DNA of 13,633 nt from DASVSE01 sp036399715 (GCA_036399715.1 DASWMO010000185.1:1-13633); one strand, 5' to 3'. Shown: positions 1-8,030, counted from the stretch's first letter. Numbers and translations are program-made. Notes: a model not told the origin generated them from the sequence alone.

Positions 1-1002
1 CAGCGAGACCTCGACCGGCCGCGCCTCGTCGTCCGCCCCGACGATCCCGTACTCGATGCCCGAGATCGCCGCGCCCTCGTCGAGGCTGCGCCGCGCGAGG
101 TCGAGGAGCGGGTCGAGCGGGAAGACGTCTGCCAGGACGGCCGCGTGGCCGCCGCGGACCACCTCGGGCGGCATGCCCGTCATCGCGTAGAAGGCAGGGT
201 TGGCCTCGACGAGCCGGCCGTCGAGCGTGCACAGCAGGACGGCGTGCGGGTTGACCTGGTACAGCGCTGCGACGTGCTCCCGGAGTTCGCCACGCTCGGT
301 CGCTTCTTTGCGGAGGCGCGCCGCGACGGGCGCGAAGGCGCCGGCGAGCGTCCCGAGCCCGTGCGAGGCTGCCCGCATCGCCGCCGGGTCCGCGTCGCCC
401 TGCGCGATGCGCTCGCCGAAGGCCGTTAGCCGGGCGGCCGTCCGCGGCCCATCGGCGTAGGCCAGCATGGCGAGCAGCCCGACGAGTATCCCCCACAGCG
501 CGATGGCCCACGAGGCCGCCTCCCAGACATCGGCCGCGGCGAGGGGCGCATCGGACCGGGCCGCGGAGACGACCACGAGGCCGGTCGCCCCGACCGGCGC
601 CGCGGCGGCGCGGTAGCGTGCCTTCCCGAGCGCGAGGTCTGCGACGCGCCCGTCGGCGGCCCGCCGGACGGCCACGCCCCAGTCGACGTCACGACCGAAG
701 TCGTCGTCCGAGGCGGCGTAGACGAGCCCGGCGGTGTCCGTCAGCACGCGCTCCGTGTCGTCGCCGATGGCGGCGAATGGCCGGAACGCGGCCGCGACAC
801 GCGACGGCGACGCGGGCGCGCTGCCCTGTGGCGCCAGTGCCGCCGCCATCGTCGCAACGTCGGCCCGGAGCACCGTATCCGTCGCCGCGCGTCCCTGCCG
901 CTGCTGCGCGGCGAGGTGCAGCCCCGTCGCACCGACCGCGACGAGCGTCACTGCGGCGATGCTGACGAATGCGGAGCGGGCGGCCGGCGTGGGGCGGGTC
1001 AT
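1..1002 (-). CDS. Membrane-bound PAS-domain sensor protein (3' end cut by window edge)
   Basis: The reading frame is open from an ATG at 1002 to base 1 (334 codons, no stop), so the C-terminus lies outside the window. The N-terminus has a transmembrane helix at about residues 12-30, then an extracytoplasmic region of roughly 130 residues. A second helix follows at about 162-181 (IALWGILVGLLAML), then a HAMP-like linker. From about residue 243 there is a PAS domain (YQVNPHAVLLCTLDGRLVEA, then NPAFYAMTGM). This layout is typical of membrane sensor histidine kinases or diguanylate cyclases; the output domain cannot be seen, so the class is undecided. The start follows the stop of the MBL hydrolase gene by 73 bases, and a promoter-like sequence sits in that gap, so it may be transcribed both with and independently of the upstream pair. 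The ligand is unknown. I am confident of the frame and the PAS call, not of the output. Confidence 0.8.
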   Translation of the reverse strand, partial: MTRPTPAARSAFVSIAAVTLVAVGATGLHLAAQQRQGRAATDTVLRADVATMAAALAPQGSAPASPSRVAAAFRPFAAIGDDTERVLTDTAGLVYAASDDDFGRDVDWGVAVRRAADGRVADLALGKARYRAAAAPVGATGLVVVSAARSDAPLAAADVWEAASWAIALWGILVGLLAMLAYADGPRTAARLTAFGERIAQGDADPAAMRAASHGLGTLAGAFAPVAARLRKEATERGELREHVAALYQVNPHAVLLCTLDGRLVEANPAFYAMTGMPPEVVRGGHAAVLADVFPLDPLLDLARRSLDEGAAISGIEYGIVGADDEARPVEVSL

Positions 1003-1036
1003 GTCGGAGGGCGGGGGGCGGGGCGTGCCGCCGCGC

Positions 1037-1069
1037 CTAAGCTATCGTCCGCGTACACCTTCGGCGCAA
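1037..1069 (-). promoter_or_regulatory. Possible Bacteroidota-type promoter before the PAS sensor gene
   Basis: On the minus strand, TAGCTTAG (1044 down to 1037) matches the Bacteroidota -7 element TAnnTTTG at five of six fixed positions. A TTG at 1069-1067 lies 22 bases upstream, slightly longer than the usual 19-21. It falls almost entirely in the short gap between the MBL hydrolase stop (1076) and the sensor start (1002), which would leave a leader of about 30 bases. Prediction only. Confidence 0.3.
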
Positions 1070-1075
1070 GCGAGT

Positions 1076-1942
1076 TCACCCCGGCGAATCGCCGAGCCCG
1101 GCACGCGGGTCGACCGCGCGCATCCCCTTCGCCGTCGCCTCGACGCGCGCCGTCGCGACGGCCGGATCGTGCTCGAAGACGAGCATCCACGCCTCGTCGG
1201 CCGCGCGGGCGAGCAGGCGGCGCTTCTCATCGATCGTCACGAGGGGCTCGACGTCGTAGGCCATGCCCCACAGCAGGGGCACGTGGGCCGAGGTCGGGAC
1301 GAGGTCGGCCGGGTAGAACAGCGTCCCTTCCGCGCCCTCGCCGTGGACGAGCAGGAGCTGCTGCCCGCGCGTGTGGCCGTCCACGACCACCGTCTCGACG
1401 CCCGGGAACGGCGTGCCGGGGCCATCGTGGAGCACGAGCCGGCCCGAGGCCGCGAGCGGGTCGAGGTTCTCGGCGAGGAACGACGCCGATTCGCGGGCGC
1501 TCGCATGCGCCCAGTCCCAGTGGCGCTGCTGGACGTGGTGGGCGGCTTCGGGAAAGACGAGGCGGAGATCGCCCGATTCGTCGCGCTCGGACACGCCGCC
1601 GCCGTGGTCGAAATGGAGGTGCGTCAGGAAGACGTCCGTCACGTCCGCCGGGGCGACCCCGAGGGCGGCGAGACTCGGGCCGAGCGCCGAGTGCTCGTGG
1701 TCGACGGCGTAGATGCGCTTGAACGCGTCGTCGGCCTTGTGGCCCATGCCGGTGTCGACGAGGATCGTCCGGCCGTGGCCGCGCAGCAGCAGGCACCGCA
1801 TCGCGAGCGGGATGCGGTTCTGGGTGTCGGGCGCGATGTGGCGCTCCCAGAGCGGCCGGGGGACGATGCCGAACATGGCCCCGCCGTCGAGCCCGAGGCG
1901 GCCGGCCTCGACCGTGTCGATCTGGTATCCCGCGTGCGTCAT
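1076..1942 (-). CDS. MBL-fold metallo-hydrolase (YtnP/lactonase-like family)
   Basis: A 288-residue metallo-beta-lactamase-fold hydrolase that is expected to bind two metal ions, probably zinc. The ligand set is complete: THLHFDHGGG gives H108, H110, D112 and H113; HTRGQQ gives H190; YPADLVP gives D213; FEHDP gives H258. The FEHDP end and the IPLAMRCLLLRG/ILVDTGMGHK opening resemble the YtnP and N-acyl-homoserine lactonase branch, but this branch contains many enzymes of unknown substrate, so quorum quenching is only one possibility. There is no signal peptide, so it should be cytoplasmic. I chose the ATG at 1942 (MTHAGYQIDT) over an in-frame GTG at 1996, because the extension looks unlike the family and would nearly touch the upstream gene. 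It lies 58 bases after the Lon-domain gene and probably shares its transcript. Confidence 0.88.
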   Translation of the reverse strand: MTHAGYQIDTVEAGRLGLDGGAMFGIVPRPLWERHIAPDTQNRIPLAMRCLLLRGHGRTILVDTGMGHKADDAFKRIYAVDHEHSALGPSLAALGVAPADVTDVFLTHLHFDHGGGVSERDESGDLRLVFPEAAHHVQQRHWDWAHASARESASFLAENLDPLAASGRLVLHDGPGTPFPGVETVVVDGHTRGQQLLLVHGEGAEGTLFYPADLVPTSAHVPLLWGMAYDVEPLVTIDEKRRLLARAADEAWMLVFEHDPAVATARVEATAKGMRAVDPRAGLGDSPG

Positions 1943-2000
1943 GGAGTGGCCGGTTGGACAGGAGGAAAAGGGAACGTCGAGGATGCCGCAGCCCACTCAG

Positions 2001-2651
2001 TCACGTGTCCGGCTCCGGGAAGCCTGTCGCGTGGCCGTCGCCGCGGGCGAGCGTGCTGATCTTTCGCGCCTCGCGGATGCGCAGCAGGAGCCGCCCGAGG
2101 TGCTCCGCGAGCGACGTGAGGCGCTCCTGCTCGGAGTCCGAGTCGAGCAGCGCCTGCTTGCCGTCGAGGTCCAGCCCTGCGTTGCGGCCGACGACGAACG
2201 AGAGCGGGTAGGGCTCGTTGTAGAGCGCCGGGCGGACCGGCTCGCCGGCGAGTTCCAGCAGCTTCATGTGCCGCGCCACGACGCGCTGCCGAACGCGGGC
2301 CGGCGGCTCGCCCGCGCCGTCCTGGACCGGCGCTGCGTCGGCGGTGAGGTACGGGCGGTCGCGGTGCACCCCGGCGACCCGGAAGCGGTCTTCGCCGATG
2401 ACGATGATGTCCAGCCGCCCATCGTCGTAGCGCGTCGCGACGCTGCGGATGCGGGCCGAGCAGCCCACGCTGGCGAGCGCTGAGGGCGACGCGTAGACGA
2501 TGCCGAACGGCTGGTCGCCGTCGAGGCAGACGCGCACCATCTCCTTGTACCGCGGCTCAAAAATGTGCAGCGGGACGGGCTCGCCGGGCAGGAGGACGAG
2601 GCCGAGCGGAAACAGTGGGATGCGGAATTCGGGCCCCACGGGAGAGGGCAT
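2001..2651 (-). CDS. Stand-alone LON N-terminal (substrate-binding) domain protein
   Basis: A 216-residue protein that matches the Lon protease N-terminal domain (LON_substr_bdg, PF02190) without any ATPase or protease domain. The hallmark opening is present: IPLFPLGLVLLPGEPVPLHI followed by FEPRYKEMV at residues 11-39, then FGIVYA, and later a sequence around GEDRFRV that fits the family's second conserved block. The C-terminal half is helical (RLTSLAEHLGRLLLRIREARK). In full Lon this domain recognises substrates. Free-standing versions are widespread in bacteria, but their role is not settled; substrate delivery or a cereblon-like binding role are suggestions only. It is cytoplasmic and has no signal peptide. 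The ATG at 2651 puts the conserved FPLG motif at the usual distance from the N-terminus. It is the first gene of the three-gene minus-strand run ending at the PAS sensor. Confidence 0.9.
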   Translation of the reverse strand: MPSPVGPEFRIPLFPLGLVLLPGEPVPLHIFEPRYKEMVRVCLDGDQPFGIVYASPSALASVGCSARIRSVATRYDDGRLDIIVIGEDRFRVAGVHRDRPYLTADAAPVQDGAGEPPARVRQRVVARHMKLLELAGEPVRPALYNEPYPLSFVVGRNAGLDLDGKQALLDSDSEQERLTSLAEHLGRLLLRIREARKISTLARGDGHATGFPEPDT

Positions 2652-2857
2652 AGCGGTCAGGGGGTCGCGGGGGCGGCTTACCCGGCCGATAGTGCGCGGT
2701 TCTCCCGCCCTGGGGATTCTCAGGCCCGAGCCTGCGGCGCATCCGGCCGAGCCACCGGGGCGGGCCTAGCTTGGCCGGCCCGCTCCGCTGCACTGTGACG
2801 TCACTTCCCCCGGACACTCTGCCCCACTCCGCCCTCGGGCGGCGGTCTCGGCCGCAC
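2652..2857. promoter_or_regulatory. Divergent intergenic region between Lon-domain gene and beta-barrel gene
   Basis: These 206 bases separate two divergent genes and should hold promoters for both. On the plus strand TAGCTTGG (2767-2774) matches TAnnTTTG at five of six fixed positions, but I find no TTG at the expected -33 distance. A perfect 10-base palindrome GTGACGTCAC (2795-2804) lies between it and the ATG at 2858, where a dimeric regulator could bind the leader. CGATAG occurs at about 2684. An open frame runs from 2771 into the downstream gene, but it starts with TTG and has no secretion signal at its front. Confidence 0.35.
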
Positions 2858-4255
2858 ATGCGACTCGCGGTCTTGCTCGGCGTCCTCGTCGCCGGACCCG
2901 TTGCGGCGCAGTCCGCCCCGCCGTCGGTCTCGACGTCCGGCGTCGAGGCGTCCGGCGCAGCGGTGGCGGCCGTCCCGCCCGCCGCGTTCGGGTCGTCGGA
3001 CGACCTCTACGAGTTCGAGGGCGAGCAGCGCCGCGACCGCGCCCCGGCCGTGCAGGCCGCCGTGTTCGGGGGTGCGGCCTACCTCCCCGACACGTGGCGC
3101 GGCGCCGTCCGCGGCGAGGTGGCGGTCGTGCGGGGGCTGCTCAGTGCCGCAGCCGCGGCGACGCTCCACCCCGCCGCCGGCGGCCTCTACGGCCCCGAGG
3201 CCGATGAGGCCTACGACGTGCTGCGGGCCGTCGAGTACGTCCGGCTGGAGCGCGGGCCCGGCCAGCCGCTTTACGCGCGCCTCGGCCCGACTGAGCGCGT
3301 GACGCTCGGCGTGGGCGCGCTCGCCCGCGGCTACCGCACGACGACGGCGTGGGACGAGCGGACGCTCGGCGCCGAGGCGGCGCTCGACGTCGGCCGACTC
3401 ACGGTCGCGGCCTTCGCGGACGACCTGCGTCTCGGCGGTGTCGTCGGCGGCGAGGTCGGGGTTCAAACCGGCCGGAGCATCGGGCCGCTCGGGGCTGTTC
3501 GGCTCACGCTCGGGGCGGTCCACGACCTCAGCCTTCCGGCGCGCGGCGACTCGGCGCTGACGGGCGTCGAGGCGACGCTCCGTGGCAGCCTCGGCGCCAC
3601 CGACGCCCCGTTCGGCATCGTGCCGTTCGTGACCGCGGCCCGCTACCTCGGCAAAGGCTCGGCGCTCGGCGTCGGGGCCGACGCCGAGGCGTTCCGGGCG
3701 AGCAGCGCGCTCCGCGCGAGCGCGCGTATCGCCCTGTTCGGCTCGACGGCGCACTTCGTGCCGGGGTACGTCAACCCGTTCTACGCCCTCTCGAACGCCG
3801 ACGAGCGCATCGTGTCCGGCGGGGCGCCTGGCGATGACACGGAGGCGGACCTCGCCGGGACGCCGCTCGACAGCCTCGGCCGTGGGCTCGACCTCGTCCT
3901 CGACCTTCGCGTCGTGGCCTTCGGGCGCTTCGAGGTCGCGCAGCACGTGCGGCGCCACATCGGGCCAGACCGCGCGAGCGCCTACGGCCTCCGCCTCGCG
4001 GCACGGTTGCCGCTGCGGGCCCGCGCCGAACTGGCAGTCGAGCGGCAGGGCTTCCGCGGCCTGCTGGGCTTTCTCGGGAGCCTCGGCCAGGAGAACGCAC
4101 TCGTCCTCGACGTGACGGCCCCGGTCGGCCGCGGCGGGCAACTCTTCGTCCGCTCGCGCTACGGCTACCGCCGCCTTCCGGGCGACGGCCCGGACCGCTT
4201 CCTCGCCGAGCGCCGCTTCGAGCCGCTCGTCGGCGTCCGCGTCGGTCTGCGCTGA
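2858..4255 (+). CDS. Probable outer-membrane beta-barrel protein, family not recognised
   Basis: A 465-residue exported protein. The signal peptide is clear: MRLAVLLGVLVAGPVAAQ with predicted cleavage near the AAQ/SAPP junction. This decides the ATG at 2858 over the upstream in-frame TTG at 2771. An acidic linker to about residue 60 (DDLYEFEGEQRRD) is followed by many alternating hydrophobic/polar stretches such as VTLGVGALARGYRTTT, LTVAAFADDLRLGG and QLFVRSRYGYRRLPG, separated by short charged turns. The C-terminus ends in a strand-like segment, FEPLVGVRVGLR. This pattern suggests a transmembrane beta-barrel in the outer membrane, but it lacks the classic terminal Phe. I considered LpxR-type lipid A deacylase and see none of its motifs. 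Its cargo or activity is unknown. It is a single-gene unit, divergent from the Lon-domain gene and convergent with the sensor kinase 49 bases away, with no hairpin terminator between them. Confidence 0.7.
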   Translation: MRLAVLLGVLVAGPVAAQSAPPSVSTSGVEASGAAVAAVPPAAFGSSDDLYEFEGEQRRDRAPAVQAAVFGGAAYLPDTWRGAVRGEVAVVRGLLSAAAAATLHPAAGGLYGPEADEAYDVLRAVEYVRLERGPGQPLYARLGPTERVTLGVGALARGYRTTTAWDERTLGAEAALDVGRLTVAAFADDLRLGGVVGGEVGVQTGRSIGPLGAVRLTLGAVHDLSLPARGDSALTGVEATLRGSLGATDAPFGIVPFVTAARYLGKGSALGVGADAEAFRASSALRASARIALFGSTAHFVPGYVNPFYALSNADERIVSGGAPGDDTEADLAGTPLDSLGRGLDLVLDLRVVAFGRFEVAQHVRRHIGPDRASAYGLRLAARLPLRARAELAVERQGFRGLLGFLGSLGQENALVLDVTAPVGRGGQLFVRSRYGYRRLPGDGPDRFLAERRFEPLVGVRVGLR

Positions 4256-4304
4256 GCGACCGCCGCAGAACGTCTGAACCAGGGCCCTTTCACGTCTCGG
4301 CCGA

Positions 4305-7300
4305 TCAGTCGTCGATCGCTTCCTCGATCGTCATCAGGAGCGCCTCGAGGAGCGTCACGACCGCGTCGGCGTCGAGCGGGAGCGCGAGTTGGTGCGTGAA
4401 GCCGCGCGCAGCGAGGTCGGCCCCGGCGAGCGCGTCGCCGCCGACGCGGAGCACGGGCAGGTGCGCGTAACCCGGTACGGACCGGAGCAGGGCGACGCGC
4501 TTGCGCTCGGTCGCCTCGTCGGCGGCGGCGACGAACACGGCGTCGTATGCCAGCTTGCGCGCTTCGCGGACGGCCTGCCCGGCCGTTTCCGTCTCGCACA
4601 CGGTGCCCTGGGGCGCGATCCACGAACGGACGGCCCGGCCGTCGGCCCCGAGGCCCACCGACAGGATCTGGGCGCCGCCGAGCGCCGGACTGCTCGCCGC
4701 AGCCACCGAGCGCTGCGCCGCCGAGCGCTGCGGTGCGGCGTGCAGGTCGCCCCAACGTGGCAACGCGATCCGAACCGTCGTCCCGGCGCCGATCGTGCTC
4801 TCGACGTCGACCGATCCGCCGAGCGTGTCGACGAGGCCCCGGACGATGGACAGGCCGAGGCCGTTGCCCTCGTAGCTCCGCGAGAAGCCGGTCGAGACCT
4901 GCTCGAACGGTTCGAACACTTTTCCGATCTGGTCGTCGGGAATGCCGATCCCGGTATCTGCGACCGAGATATGTAGCTCATGGTCGGTCGCATCGACGAG
5001 GACCGTGACGCTGCCCGCATCGGTGAACTTCACCGCGTTGCCGACGACGTGCGCGAGAATGCGGTCGAGCGCGCCGCGGTCGATGGCGGCCGGGAGCACG
5101 AGGCCCTCGGGCCGCACGCTCAGCACGAGCCCGCGGCGCTCGGCGAGCGGCGCGATGCTTCGGACGCACTCGCGGACGGCCTGGGCGGCGTCGGCCTCTT
5201 CGAGAAACACCTCGACCGTGCCCGACTGGAGTTTGAACATGTCCAGGAGCGAGTCCACGGTCCCGAGAAGGCGCTGCCCGCCGCGCTGGATGCCCTCGGC
5301 GAGGTCGTAGATGCCCGCGTCCGCCTCGTCGAGTAGCATCTCGGAGAACCCGAGGATGGCCGTGAGCGGCGTCCGCAGCTCGTGGCTCGTGTTGGCGAGC
5401 AGGTCGTCCTTGAGCTTGTCCGCCCGGCGCAGGCGCGTGTTGGTCTCCTGCAACCGCGCCGAGAGGCGCTGCATGCGCTGGTTGCGCGCGCGGGCCGCCT
5501 CGAGACGCAGGCGCTGCGCGCGGAGGCGCCACGCCGAGACGCCCCAGATCACGCCGCCAATCGAGAGCGCGTAGAGCGTGTACGCCCACCACGTGCGGTA
5601 CCACGGCGGCAAAACCCGCATCCGCAACGCGGCGACGGCCGTCTCGTGGCCGATGTCGTCGCGGGCCCGGACTTCGAACGTGTACGTGCCCTCGCGGATG
5701 CCGACGAACTGCGAGACGCGCTCGCGCGTCCACGGGCCCCACGCCTCGTCGTCGGAGCCCAGCAGGCGCGTCGAGAACTCGGTCTGGCCGGGCCGGTCGA
5801 ACAGGGCCGCCGCGACTTCGATGCGCAGCCCGCGCGCGGCGCGGATCGGGACGTCGAGGTCGATGCCGCGCTGCGGCGGGCCGAACGCGTCGCCGCCGAA
5901 GAGGACCGTTTCGTCGCGGTTGGTGACCCGGCGCACCATCGCCGGGTACACGTGCTGCCCGGCGCGGACGCCCGCGTCGAAGCGCAGCAGCCCGTCCGAC
6001 GTCGCGACCCACGCCACGCCTGGGGCCTGCGTGAGGACGTCGTTCGGCTGAAGGCCGCCGATCTCGAACCCGAGGCGGTCGCCTGAGCGAAGGATCCCGT
6101 CGGAGAACGTCCACGGGTTCCGGCTGTCTGGCGAGAACAGGCTGTAGGCGCCCCCGAGGTGGGCGAACGCCGGCTCGCGGACGAGCCGGACGCGGCGGCC
6201 CGCCGGCTCGACGCGGAAGACGCCGTCGCGGGTCGACATCACGAGCGTGGGGCCGACGAGGTTGAGCGGGCCCGCGGACGAGGTCAGGCCCTCTGCCGGC
6301 CCGAAGGTCTGGACGGCGGCCTGCGGATGCTGCGGCTGTGCGACGCGGTAGAGGTTTCCGCCGGGTTGCGCGATCCACATCGCACCGCGGGCGTCCTCCT
6401 GCATAAAGCGCGTCTCGCCCGTGATGCCGCCGACCACGCCGTCCGGTACCCACTGGCCTCCACGGCGCACGACGCGCGCCACGCCGTCCGCCGTTCCGAC
6501 GAGCAGGATGTCCGGGCGCCGCGTCACTGGCGTGATGGAGTACACCGTCGTGCTGAGCACCCGCTGCACGCGCCTGCCCTCGACCGCGTACAGCCCGTCG
6601 CGGGCCGCGACGATGAGCCCTGCCGCGGTCGAGGCGATGTCCCAGACCTGCATCCGGTCCCACGGGAAGCCCGCGACGGGCTCGAAGCGCGAGTAGGCCC
6701 CCGCGTCCGCGCCCGGCCTTCCGAGCCGTCCCGGCACCTGACGGAACACTCCGGCGTCGGTGCCGACGTACAGAGCGCTGCCGTGCTGAACGAGCGCGTT
6801 CGGACTCCCAAGCAAGCCATCCGCCTCGTCGAACCACGTGTGACGGGGGAACAGGTCGATGCGGACGATTCCGTTCTGTAGCGCCACCCACAGCCCGCCC
6901 TGCGCGTCGGTCTGCAGCCCGAGGATGTCGTCGCCGAGCGTCATCCCCGCGTCCTCGCGGTAGACACGGAGGAGGCGGCCGTCGGGCGTCACGAGCGCGA
7001 CGCCGCCGCCGAACGTCGCGACGGCGTAGAGGGCGCCGCGGCCCGTGTACCGGTTCGGGACGGCGATGGCAGCATAGGGCCGAAACGTCCGGAGGTAGTC
7101 CGAGGCGGCGCCCCCGACCGCACGCGACCGGCCGGCCGCGTCGATCGCGACGAGGCCCTCATCGCGAACGACCGCCATCCAACCGTTTCCGTCCGCGAGC
7201 CGGGCGTCCACCTTTCGGCCAGCGAACGCTCCGCCGCCGGGGATGAGCGAGAGGCCACGAGGTCCGAGTTGCTTGATGCCGACGCCGTCTTCCCACACAT

Positions 7301-7847
7301 GAACGCGGCCGCGGACGAGGAAGGACGACCGAAAGCGCGTCGGCGTCGGCCAGGCCTCCATGCGGTGCCCGTCCCATCGGAAGAGGCGCTCGTAGCTCTG
7401 AAATACGATGCCCTCCTGCGTGGCGTGCGTCGTCCAGACGTCCGTAAAGACGCGGTCGCCGGGAGCGATAAAGCGGGTGAGGCTGTGGTGGTGCAGCGTG
7501 CCCGACGCGTCCGGTTCGAGCATGCCGACGTCGCCGATGCCGCCGGCGTACACGCGTCCGGACGGCCCGATGGCGACCGAGTGAATCAGAAAGCGCTGCT
7601 CGGCAGCCGTCTGGTACAGGCGCCAGTCGACGCCGTCGTATTCGAGGATGCCCTCGGTGTTGGCGACGTAGAGGCGCCCGTCGGGGCGCTGCGCAAACGC
7701 CCAGTTCTGAGCATTCCCGCCCGATTCGCGCCACGAGATACGCCGCGCAAACAGTGGCCGCCCCTCGCCCGACGACGGGACGGGCTGTGCGGCCGCCCCG
7801 AACGTGGCGACGAGCAGGAACAGAGCAGCGACCGCAGGGCGGAACAC
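4305..7847 (-). CDS. Periplasmic propeller/Y_Y_Y sensor histidine kinase with degenerate receiver-like tail
   Basis: An 1180-residue one-protein sensor. A signal peptide (MFRPAVAALFLLVATFGAAAQ) leads into about 640 residues of regulator-propeller repeats (for example GGLWVALQNGIVRIDL, GRLYVANTEGILEYDG). Then come a Y_Y_Y domain (about 670-745), one transmembrane helix (about 751-771) and a charged coiled linker. The HisKA domain has its phospho-acceptor H822 in SHELRTPL. The HATPase domain is complete: N box NAVKFTD, DTGIGIPDD (D964), FEPFEQ and GNGLGLSI. Residues from about 1061 to 1175 fold like a receiver but lack its acidic pocket, the phospho-Asp (A1107 instead) and the Lys (L1156 instead). 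Unlike Bacteroides hybrid systems there is no AraC-type DNA-binding domain, so the signal must leave through a separate protein. The start is GTG: an in-frame TAG lies 15 codons upstream and no ATG intervenes. In related proteins the propeller binds glycans or other periplasmic ligands; here the ligand is unknown. Confidence 0.92.
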   Translation of the reverse strand: MFRPAVAALFLLVATFGAAAQPVPSSGEGRPLFARRISWRESGGNAQNWAFAQRPDGRLYVANTEGILEYDGVDWRLYQTAAEQRFLIHSVAIGPSGRVYAGGIGDVGMLEPDASGTLHHHSLTRFIAPGDRVFTDVWTTHATQEGIVFQSYERLFRWDGHRMEAWPTPTRFRSSFLVRGRVHVWEDGVGIKQLGPRGLSLIPGGGAFAGRKVDARLADGNGWMAVVRDEGLVAIDAAGRSRAVGGAASDYLRTFRPYAAIAVPNRYTGRGALYAVATFGGGVALVTPDGRLLRVYREDAGMTLGDDILGLQTDAQGGLWVALQNGIVRIDLFPRHTWFDEADGLLGSPNALVQHGSALYVGTDAGVFRQVPGRLGRPGADAGAYSRFEPVAGFPWDRMQVWDIASTAAGLIVAARDGLYAVEGRRVQRVLSTTVYSITPVTRRPDILLVGTADGVARVVRRGGQWVPDGVVGGITGETRFMQEDARGAMWIAQPGGNLYRVAQPQHPQAAVQTFGPAEGLTSSAGPLNLVGPTLVMSTRDGVFRVEPAGRRVRLVREPAFAHLGGAYSLFSPDSRNPWTFSDGILRSGDRLGFEIGGLQPNDVLTQAPGVAWVATSDGLLRFDAGVRAGQHVYPAMVRRVTNRDETVLFGGDAFGPPQRGIDLDVPIRAARGLRIEVAAALFDRPGQTEFSTRLLGSDDEAWGPWTRERVSQFVGIREGTYTFEVRARDDIGHETAVAALRMRVLPPWYRTWWAYTLYALSIGGVIWGVSAWRLRAQRLRLEAARARNQRMQRLSARLQETNTRLRRADKLKDDLLANTSHELRTPLTAILGFSEMLLDEADAGIYDLAEGIQRGGQRLLGTVDSLLDMFKLQSGTVEVFLEEADAAQAVRECVRSIAPLAERRGLVLSVRPEGLVLPAAIDRGALDRILAHVVGNAVKFTDAGSVTVLVDATDHELHISVADTGIGIPDDQIGKVFEPFEQVSTGFSRSYEGNGLGLSIVRGLVDTLGGSVDVESTIGAGTTVRIALPRWGDLHAAPQRSAAQRSVAAASSPALGGAQILSVGLGADGRAVRSWIAPQGTVCETETAGQAVREARKLAYDAVFVAAADEATERKRVALLRSVPGYAHLPVLRVGGDALAGADLAARGFTHQLALPLDADAVVTLLEALLMTIEEAIDD

Positions 7848-8030
7848 GGGCAGGGGCCGAGCGGCAGGCGGGTGAGGACGGCCGTCCTGCTATCGCCTTC
7901 TTCGGCCACGGCTTAAACAGATCCCAGACGGACACACTCCGTTCATTGCGCCGGGATGTCACGGTTCGTATCCTGCAGGCCAGGTTATGACCCACCACGG
8001 CGACGGCTCGCCCGACCATCTCTCTCCCTC
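7848..8030. promoter_or_regulatory. Divergent intergenic region between sensor kinase and repeat-peptide gene
   Basis: A 183-base gap from which the kinase gene is read leftward and the repeat-peptide gene rightward. It should hold both promoters. The plus-strand promoter candidate is listed separately. For the kinase I see only a weak TAGCAGGA on the minus strand near 7890. An 8-base palindrome CCTGCAGG (7972-7979) overlaps the predicted -7/start region of the plus promoter. No further gene is visible here. Confidence 0.5.
7946..7976 (+). promoter_or_regulatory. Candidate Bacteroidota-type promoter for the repeat-peptide gene
   Basis: TTG at 7946-7948 and TATCCTGC at 7969-7976 are separated by 20 bases, in the range for the Bacteroidota -33 TTG and -7 TAnnTTTG elements (the -7 match is partial). 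Transcription would begin near 7980, giving a leader of about 50 bases before the ATG at 8031. With the terminator ending near 8339 the transcript would be about 360 bases. Inferred from sequence only. Confidence 0.4.

Noticed and set aside
734..2059. Long plus-strand open frame (441 codons) across the left block
   Set aside because: It lies antisense to the MBL hydrolase and the PAS sensor, both with recognisable motifs. Its translation is low-complexity Arg/Ala/Val text without domains. Long antisense frames are expected in DNA this GC-rich.
2794..2805. CRP/FNR-type binding site at the GTGACGTCAC palindrome
   Set aside because: TGTGA and TCAC half-sites are present but separated by too few bases for a CRP-type site. 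It was kept only as a generic palindrome.
2801..4141. 446-codon minus-strand frame opposite the beta-barrel gene
   Set aside because: It is a shadow: the plus frame has a signal peptide and strand pattern, while this one is Arg/Glu/Val-rich with no recognisable domain.
2858..4255. LpxR-like lipid A deacylase
   Set aside because: The barrel-like protein shows none of the conserved blocks I would expect for that family, so it was left unnamed.
4256..4304. Shared terminator between the convergent barrel and kinase genes
   Set aside because: Only the short palindrome AGGGCCCT is present; there is no stem long enough and no T run on either strand.
4978..6891. 637-codon second minus-strand frame inside the sensor kinase
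   Set aside because: The alternative frame is Arg/Pro-rich without domains. The kinase frame carries all catalytic boxes.
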